Source: UMGS692 sp963653425 | GTDB lineage: Bacteria; Bacillota; Clostridia; Christensenellales; CAG-314 | Direction: 5' to 3' | DNA length: 64,000 nucleotides | Assembly (NCBI GenBank): GCA_963653425.1 | Contig: CAVJWC010000005.1 | Location: forward strand, 1 to 64,000 | Part shown: piece by piece, positions 59,358 to 64,000 of the stretch | Layout of the letters: each line of letters begins with the position of its first letter | Numbering within the stretch: the stretch's first letter is position 1 | Program-made: the position numbers and the translations under genes | Notes under the pieces: model-generated | Told to the model about the DNA's origin: nothing | What the model saw: the letters and a program-made list of their open reading frames with translations, nothing else | Database searches by the model: none

Positions 59358-60911
59358 TTATACCTCCGTGTTTTGTATAAGGGAACCCAGTCCCATAGTT
59401 TCGAGAAGTTTGTTTTTGGTAGCGAGAGAAACCTTTCCGTCTTCGCCGTTAAGAAGTCCCGAATTAAAGATTTCGAGGGCTATGCTTATCATTCTTACGG
59501 GCGCGGAATTTCCTTCGCTTTCGGTGATTATGCTGAAATCCTCTTCGCAGTCTTCGTTTCCGTGCGCGGAAGCTTCGTTATAATCTGCGTGTGCGTCGTT
59601 TTTGTTTGCGTTCGGGGCGTTTTCCTTGTCCTTTGGCGCGAACTGAGCGTAAAGAGATATGATTTTGCCTGCGATTTCGCGGGTTGCGCCGTTTATGGAG
59701 TCGGACGAAACGGAAATTCTCGAATCGTCCTGTTCGAGAAGCAGGTTAAGAGCCGTTCCGCTGGTTACTCTTACGGGCGAAGAATTGCGCATAAAGTCGC
59801 TTACTCCGCTTATAACCGAAAACTCTTTGAGAATGCGTTCTTCTTCGGATATAAAGTCGGAAGGAAGTTTATCCGTCGTCATAAAGGACGGAACCGTCGA
59901 ACCTTGCCTGTATACGAGGATTTTCCCGGGGTAAAGCCCTTCTTCTTCGAGTTCGTCAACGTTGACCGAACCGTCTTCCACCGCGAGAATACCGCCCGCA
60001 AGTCTCGAAAGCAGTTCGTGTTTCTTGTTTTTAACGTCGTTGTAGGCTCTTTGAAGGGGAATAAGTCTTTCTATCACGCTCGTTCCGAAGAAACTGCCTG
60101 CCATAGGCAGAGAAACCTGCCTTACGAAGGGGAAAAAGAACTTCTTTCCTTTTTTGTAGGGCAGAGGTCCGAGATAGAGAAGCTTGTCTCCCGCTACGAT
60201 GATAAGTCTTCCCAAGGGGTATTCGCCCGTAGGCTTTTCGTACTTTTCTATCACCGTAGCCGAGTCTTCGAGATTCTCTTCGCTTTTTTTAACTGCCGAA
60301 GAAAGCGAAAAGGCTTGCAGTTTTTCGGGTTTCACCTCTTCGTTCCATATGCGTTTGATTTCGGCTACGGGCAGGACTCTCGCGTGGATTATCGAACGGC
60401 ATTCTTCCACGTCGTTTCTTTGAAGGGAGTCGGGATATATCTCGAAGGGCGGACATACGGAAATTTCAGCGTTTCCCGAACCCGAATCCTCTGCGTTCCA
60501 TACGACTTTATAGAACGCCGTTCCCGTGACTTCGCTCCAAGCCGTGGCTTCCGAAATAATCCGTCTCATATCGTTCTTTTCAAAGACCGCGTTCACCAGT
60601 TTTTCGGCTTTCAGGGCGGAACTTCCCGATTTTTGCGAAATAGGTAGTATTTTTACGCTCGGACGGGTTCTTAAAAGCTTGGAGCTTCTCGTTTCCATAA
60701 CGGGCGCAATGTGATTGAAGACTTCGCGGTGTTGCCAGAAAAAGGTTTTGTCAAAGCTCGTAAGAACGTTTTCGGGAGTAACCGAGCAGTACTGATTACC
60801 GTTTAGAAAGTTCATGTTGAGTTGCCAGCCGAGTTCTTTTTCGCGTCGGATTCTTTTTCGCCGTTCGAAGTCTTCCCTGATTTCGGCTACTGTCTGTTCG
60901 TAATATTTCAT
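59358..60911 (-). CDS. Phage portal protein, P22-like
   Basis: The portal forms the dodecameric ring through which DNA enters the capsid. The 517-residue product opens RRKRIRREKELGWQLNMNFL with NGNQYCSV, continues with FNHIAPVMETRSSKLLRTRP and WSEVTGTAFYKVVWNAEDSG, then FFFPFVRQVSLPMAGSFFGT and LIPLQRAYNDVKNKKHELLS, the pattern of P22-type portals. SGTALNLLLEQDDSRISVSS matches the late helix. Residues about 445-480 form an Asn/Asp/Ala-rich insert (NAPNANKNDAHADYNEASAH), a low-complexity addition like those in other proteins of this window. GAGGT precedes the ATG. Confidence 0.88.
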   Translation of the reverse strand: MKYYEQTVAEIREDFERRKRIRREKELGWQLNMNFLNGNQYCSVTPENVLTSFDKTFFWQHREVFNHIAPVMETRSSKLLRTRPSVKILPISQKSGSSALKAEKLVNAVFEKNDMRRIISEATAWSEVTGTAFYKVVWNAEDSGSGNAEISVCPPFEIYPDSLQRNDVEECRSIIHARVLPVAEIKRIWNEEVKPEKLQAFSLSSAVKKSEENLEDSATVIEKYEKPTGEYPLGRLIIVAGDKLLYLGPLPYKKGKKFFFPFVRQVSLPMAGSFFGTSVIERLIPLQRAYNDVKNKKHELLSRLAGGILAVEDGSVNVDELEEEGLYPGKILVYRQGSTVPSFMTTDKLPSDFISEEERILKEFSVISGVSDFMRNSSPVRVTSGTALNLLLEQDDSRISVSSDSINGATREIAGKIISLYAQFAPKDKENAPNANKNDAHADYNEASAHGNEDCEEDFSIITESEGNSAPVRMISIALEIFNSGLLNGEDGKVSLATKNKLLETMGLGSLIQNTEV

Positions 60912-61018
60912 TGGTTACCTCATTTTTGCTTTGTCCGTATAATACGCGTTTTTATACGGACGGGTAGTAATGTTTATCTTAACGGATTTGCAAATCTTAA
61001 GTTGTTTTAAGTCGTCGT

Positions 61019-61300
61019 TTAGTCTTCCTCGTCTTCCGTGCTTTCGAGACGGGAAAGAAGAATGCGCGCTTCTTTTTTGAGCTGGTTGTCGGACAGTAAA
61101 GAGTAGTCGGTTTTATTGAGGTCGCTTTCGAGAAGGAAACGCAACGCTCCGAGGTCGGGAGCGACGTCTTTGGATACGGTTTTCTTTTTCACGAGTTTAA
61201 GCTCTCCGTTTTCGTCCGCCGTATATTCCGAACTTATCTCCTTTATCTTGAAGCCTACGGCTTTTTTGTAGATTGTCTGTATGAGTTTGTCGTCTTTCAT
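61019..61300 (-). CDS. Small phage protein between terminase and portal
   Basis: The 93-residue protein reads KLIQTIYKKAVGFKIKEISS, KLVKKKTVSKDVAPDLGALRF and a charged C-terminus. The K-K-A-x-GF, KKKTVSKDVAPD and LRFLLE segments resemble small proteins associated with terminase genes in clostridial phages, perhaps a terminase-small-subunit relative. Its ATG overlaps the terL stop by one base (TAATG), so it is translated with terL. The function is not established. Confidence 0.6.
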   Translation of the reverse strand: MKDDKLIQTIYKKAVGFKIKEISSEYTADENGELKLVKKKTVSKDVAPDLGALRFLLESDLNKTDYSLLSDNQLKKEARILLSRLESTEDEED

Positions 61301-62736
61301 TATGGAAAAGTTGTCCGTCTGCTTTGCTTGATTTTGCCGTAAAGCCTGCTTTTATCGCGTTCCATATCGGTAGGCTCCGCGAGAGAGCGCGTTCCGCTCA
61401 TAAGGTAATATCTCATCTCGTCCATAGCGTGATCGTCGCGTTTTACGGGCGAATCCCCCGAACCGTAGCGGTAATTCTTTATCTCGCGAATAAGGTTCAC
61501 GCAGTTTTCCGCAATAAACAGTCTCGGCGTTCCGTCGGCGCTTCTCAGCATTGATTTGACTTTGTTTATTCCCGCAAAGGTGTCTTTGTTGACTTTGGGA
61601 ATGACCCGAATTCCGTTTTCCGTGAAAAGCTCGGTAACCGACTTTGCCGAAGAAAGCGTTTTCTGATTGGCTGCCGAGTCTATAAGAGCCTGAATTTTAC
61701 CGTCCGCCGTTCTCTTCCAACGTAGTCCGTCGCTTATTTCCCTGATTTTTCGGGCGTGATACTCTACGCTCTTTTCGGCTTCGTAATGTTCGGCAACCAC
61801 GTAAACGTTGTCGTCGGCGTCGCGGGCGTACCAGTGGCAGGAAAGCGGATTTTTAAGCCCCGGATCTATGGAAAGTATGTCCTGCATGGAAGGTGGGGGC
61901 GTAAAAGGCTTGATTATATGAACTTCGGGCTGAAATTCGGGGTAAACGAGACCTTCCTTACCGGCAAACCTTCCGTAACGCCTCGATTCGAGTTCTTCTT
62001 TGCTCATGGAAGCCGTCATTGCCCTGACTGCCTCTTTTGAAAGAAAGGGATTGTCCGCCCATTCCATAAAAATCGAAAAGACTTCGGGATCGCGCCTCGA
62101 ATTCACGTAAATTCTGTCGTAAACCCACGTAAGTCCTTTTAACGGAGTCATCGTTCCGAAGATAATGCCGTTTCGGTCCAACAGGCGCATTCGGCATTCT
62201 TCGTAAATGTCGAGAGGAGGCTCTTCGTCGAACCACACGAAATCGAGATCCGCGCCCTGAAACTTCTCTCGCGACGATTCGCACGACTTGAACCCCAGTC
62301 TGGAAAGTCCGCCGAAATCGTTGCGGATAAGGAGGTAATCTATTATTCCGTATTCGGGAGAAGAAGCGTTGCCTTCCAGCATAACGACCTTTTCGATACG
62401 GCTCTTGTCGAGATAACGCAGAATCTTCTTTTGCGCCACGTCTCTCTGAACGGCAAGAGAAAGCGAAACCGACCAGCCCGAAAGATCGGGTTTATTCGGG
62501 CGGTAGGGGTGATTGCCCTGAAGGAGCCATACGCATTCCACGGCACCGCATTCGGATTTTCCGCTTCTGTTTCCGCCGAAAACCCACCTGTTGCGCTTTT
62601 GGCTTTTATGGAACTCTATCTGTTTGTAGTGTTTTTTCGTTCTGTTATAGTTGAATAAAGGAAGTTTAAGCCGTCTGTCCATTTCGGAAAGAACGGCTTG
62701 CGCTTTGATTCTGTCGTCGTTTTGAGTGATGGTCAT
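61300..62736 (-). CDS. terL: Terminase large subunit
   Basis: This motor-nuclease packages DNA into the capsid. The 478-residue product has the ATPase with Walker A FGGNRSGKSE (residues 54-61) and Walker B DFVWFDEEPP (about 166-174), a TMTPLKGLTW coupling motif, and a RuvC-like nuclease with acidic residues in SIDPGLKNP, ALIDSAAN and DDHAMDEMRY. All catalytic motifs are intact. The start at 62736 is preferred: AAAGGACG lies upstream, and the longer open frame to 62829 is made of the 21-bp repeat array. It is the first gene of the cassette. Confidence 0.9.
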   Translation of the reverse strand: MTITQNDDRIKAQAVLSEMDRRLKLPLFNYNRTKKHYKQIEFHKSQKRNRWVFGGNRSGKSECGAVECVWLLQGNHPYRPNKPDLSGWSVSLSLAVQRDVAQKKILRYLDKSRIEKVVMLEGNASSPEYGIIDYLLIRNDFGGLSRLGFKSCESSREKFQGADLDFVWFDEEPPLDIYEECRMRLLDRNGIIFGTMTPLKGLTWVYDRIYVNSRRDPEVFSIFMEWADNPFLSKEAVRAMTASMSKEELESRRYGRFAGKEGLVYPEFQPEVHIIKPFTPPPSMQDILSIDPGLKNPLSCHWYARDADDNVYVVAEHYEAEKSVEYHARKIREISDGLRWKRTADGKIQALIDSAANQKTLSSAKSVTELFTENGIRVIPKVNKDTFAGINKVKSMLRSADGTPRLFIAENCVNLIREIKNYRYGSGDSPVKRDDHAMDEMRYYLMSGTRSLAEPTDMERDKSRLYGKIKQSRRTTFP

Positions 62737-62798
62737 AACTAAATATTCGTCCTTTATAGAAAAGACGGTAAAAAGCGTTTTATTCGGCGAACTAAGCC

Positions 62799-62931
62799 TT
62801 TCGTTCAACGAAAAGAGATTTTCGTTCAATCAACCGAGCCTTTCGTTCAACGGGAACGGTATTTCGTTTAATAAGCAAAGCTTTTCGTTCGACAAGCAGG
62901 CTTTTTCGTTAAAAAAACAGGTCTTTTCGAC
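62799..62931. repeat. Tandem array, exact 21-bp period, seven units
   Basis: TTTCGTT-type units begin at 62799, 62820, 62841, 62862, 62883, 62904 and 62925, each exactly 21 bp apart. Interiors vary (TTTCGTTCAACG, TTTCGTTCAATC, TTTCGTTTAATA). It lies directly upstream of terL. A plus-strand frame across it (62726-62992) would read as seven-residue repeats containing SFN; I do not call it a gene. Confidence 0.92.
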
Positions 62932-63019
62932 GGTTATCGTTAAAAGAAAACAAATCGCCCCATTTATCGGCTTTACCTTTCCTTTACAATAATCATAGGC
63001 ATTCCGTTTTAATCATCGT

Positions 63020-63098
63020 GGCTTTTGAATTATCTTGGCTTTTGAATCAGCCGAGCCGTTGAGTCAGCCGAGCTTCCGAATAAACATGGCTTTTGAAT
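63020..63098. repeat. Tandem array, exact 17-bp period, five units
   Basis: GGCTTTTGAAT or a variant starts at 63020, 63037, 63054, 63071 and 63088, each 17 bp apart; the middle units read AGCCGTTGAGT and AGCTTCCGAAT. Confidence 0.9.
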
Positions 63099-63142
63099 CG
63101 CCGTAATAAAGCTTTCCCGCAAGGCGGTTAATAGCGGAAGGG

Positions 63143-63198
63143 TTCGGTTGTCCTTTCCTGCCGTACGCGGTTTGGGCGATCGGCAGGAAGGAACCGAA
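63143..63198 (+). other. Long hairpin before the SH3-like gene
   Basis: TTCGGTT (63143-63149) and TTCCTGCCG (63155-63163) pair with CGGCAGGAA (63181-63189) and AACCGAA (63192-63198), with a small internal bulge. There is no T-run; the ribosome binding site of a mini-ORF follows at once. Confidence 0.7.
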
Positions 63199-63210
63199 AA
63201 GGAGGGGAAA

Positions 63211-63243
63211 ATGCAAAAAGGAGAGCTTTTGCGTTATGGATAA
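63211..63243 (+). CDS. Possible 10-residue leader peptide
   Basis: ATG at 63211 with GGAGGGG 3-4 bp upstream opens MQKGELLRYG and stops at TAA 63241-63243, overlapping the next start codon (63236) by 8 bp. The arrangement, hairpin then strong ribosome binding site then overlapping mini-ORF, suggests translational coupling. It may also be chance. Confidence 0.35.
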   Translation: MQKGELLRYG

Positions 63244-63787
63244 GAAATATGTGCCGATTGTGATTTCGGGAGTAATCGTCTGTCTGGCTGTCGCGCTTTT
63301 GGTTACAGGCGTTAAGTCCCGCAACACTGAAACTCAGGATAAGCCCGAAACTTTTGAAGAAGCTTGCTATATAGAGGGCGCGCCGTTCGTATGGATAAAG
63401 ACCGACGGTGTGTTCCTTCTTTCGAGAACCAATTTCGGAAAGGCTTTCAGAATGATCGTTATCCCCAAAGGGAGCGTTATTTCGGCGGTGGAAGATTGCG
63501 GAAGGTATTTAAGAGTTTCCGTCGGGCAAGACTTCCTTGTGTACGGGTACGTCCTTAAATGCGACGTTTTTCTGCCCGAAGAGGGCGCAAAACCCTTTTA
63601 TCCCACCGAATACGTGACCGTTTCGCCTCAGAGAGCCTGCCTTTGGAAGACTCCCGAAGACTTTTCGGAAGCAGTCGCCGTCGTTTACCGCGGAGATATT
63701 CTCGAATTCTACGGAGTGCTAAGCGAAATGTGCCTCGTCAGAAAGGGCGACCTTTTCGGGTACATAGACTCGGCGTTTATTCGCTAA
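63236..63787 (+). CDS. Membrane-anchored SH3-like domain protein
   Basis: The 183-residue protein has one N-terminal membrane segment (VPIVISGVIVCLAVALLV) and an outside part with two SH3-like beta units: GVFLLSRTNFGKAF, SVISAVEDCGRYLRVSVGQD and YGYVLKCDVFLP, then RACLWKTPEDFSEAVAVVYR, GDILEFYGVLSEMCLVRKGD and FGYIDSAFIR. Bacterial SH3 domains often bind cell wall. AAAAAGGAGAG lies 11-20 bp before the ATG. It is divergent from the phage cassette and is not obviously part of it. Confidence 0.75.
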   Translation: MDKKYVPIVISGVIVCLAVALLVTGVKSRNTETQDKPETFEEACYIEGAPFVWIKTDGVFLLSRTNFGKAFRMIVIPKGSVISAVEDCGRYLRVSVGQDFLVYGYVLKCDVFLPEEGAKPFYPTEYVTVSPQRACLWKTPEDFSEAVAVVYRGDILEFYGVLSEMCLVRKGDLFGYIDSAFIR

Positions 63788-63801
63788 GACCTGCGTAGTC
63801 G

Positions 63802-63915
63802 TTTTTCGGAAAGACTTACCGAGTTTTGCTTTTCGGGGAATTTACCGTAAGCGTTTTTTCGGATAGAGTTATTTTAGTTGCTTTTCGGGCAGAACTGCGG
63901 TAAACGGTTTTTCAG
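63802..63915. repeat. Tandem array, 26-28-bp period, five units
   Basis: TTTTCGG (last unit TTTTCAGG) starts at 63802, 63829, 63855, 63881 and 63909. The last unit contains the stop codon of the minus-strand gene that enters from the right. Confidence 0.8.
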
Positions 63916-64000
63916 GAAGATTTGCCACGGACGAGACGGAGGGAGTTTTTGAGGTATTTTGCGTCTATGCCTATGGCGTAAAGATATTTCTGAAAGTCGA
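63912..64000 (-). CDS. C-terminal end of an unidentified gene (partial)
   Basis: On the minus strand an open frame enters from the right edge and ends at TGA (63912-63914). The last residues are DFQKYLYAIGIDAKYLKNSL then RLVRGKSS. Codon choice looks like that of neighbouring genes. The family is not recognised from this fragment. Confidence 0.5.
   Translation of the reverse strand, partial: DFQKYLYAIGIDAKYLKNSLRLVRGKSS

Noticed and set aside
54129..62829. Complete prophage
   Set aside because: No integrase, repressor, replication, tape-measure, holin or lysin gene and no direct repeats resembling att sites were found at the ends.
62726..62992. Plus-strand frame with seven-residue SFN-containing repeats over the 21-bp array
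   Set aside because: A 21-bp period is open by necessity in at least one frame once a unit lacks a stop. There is no ribosome binding site, and it overlaps the terL start on the other strand.
4564..63915. Idea that all arrays are phased to whole helical turns
   Set aside because: Periods of 10, 20-21 and 31-32 bp would fit, but 17, 26-27 and 36 bp do not, so whole-turn phasing is not a general rule here.

Overview
The window looks like a chromosome segment of an endospore-forming, Gram-positive-type Clostridia bacterium. The evidence is a threonine T-box leader, spoIIE, sleB-ypeB, two GerA-type germination subunits, an ECF transporter energy module, several lipoproteins and AGGAGG-type ribosome binding sites. 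I cannot place it below class; an uncultured gut lineage would fit the surface subtilase with BspA-type leucine-rich repeats, but that is a guess. No rRNA, tRNA, CRISPR array, transposase or integrase was seen.

Layout. 1-9.6 kb: a lipoprotein, a methyltransferase, T-box-thrS, a QueG-like Fe-S protein with an unrecognised partner, a flavin reductase and a DUF11-type repeat protein. 9.8-14.5 kb (minus strand): gdhA, an ECF substrate-binding subunit, and the germination pair sleB-ypeB. 15-21.8 kb: a MarR regulator with its own promoter and operator-like palindrome, then a 2035-residue lipid-anchored subtilase. 22.5-31.6 kb: spoIIE, the glycolytic genes pgk, tpiA and gpmI, then adk-map-KOW-infA. 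31.7-40.6 kb: mfd, a PrsA-like foldase lipoprotein, ecfA1-ecfA2-ecfT-truA. 40.7-49.3 kb: a two-gene ABC importer without a binding protein, a lipoprotein, minD, gerAB and gerAA. 49.6-53.6 kb: an acyltransferase, serS and cysS. 54.1-62.7 kb (minus strand): a compact phage head-assembly cassette (terminase, portal, scaffold-like, capsid, connector, two structural proteins) with no integrase, replication, lysis or tape-measure gene. 63.2-64 kb: a membrane-anchored SH3-like protein and the end of an unidentified gene.

The genes are mostly ordinary housekeeping and sporulation functions. The unusual signal lies between them. First, a family of composite hairpin elements recurs at 7.1, 21.9, 27.4, 46.1, 53.6 and 57.2 kb; their stems differ between copies by compensating changes, which points to a conserved folded structure. 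Second, nearly every long spacer carries a private tandem array with a strict period. The periods fall near 10, 17, 20-22, 26-27, 31-32 and 36 bp, and the arrays often lie in the 5' leader between a promoter and its gene. One such array has been read into protein as six 12-residue repeats at the C-terminus of an ABC ATPase, and one is a 20-unit, exactly 10-bp array between gerAA and gerAB. Third, a diverged ~75-bp repeat occurs in four spacers. The phage cassette is interspersed with the same element types as host spacers, suggesting that it is an old, settled resident.
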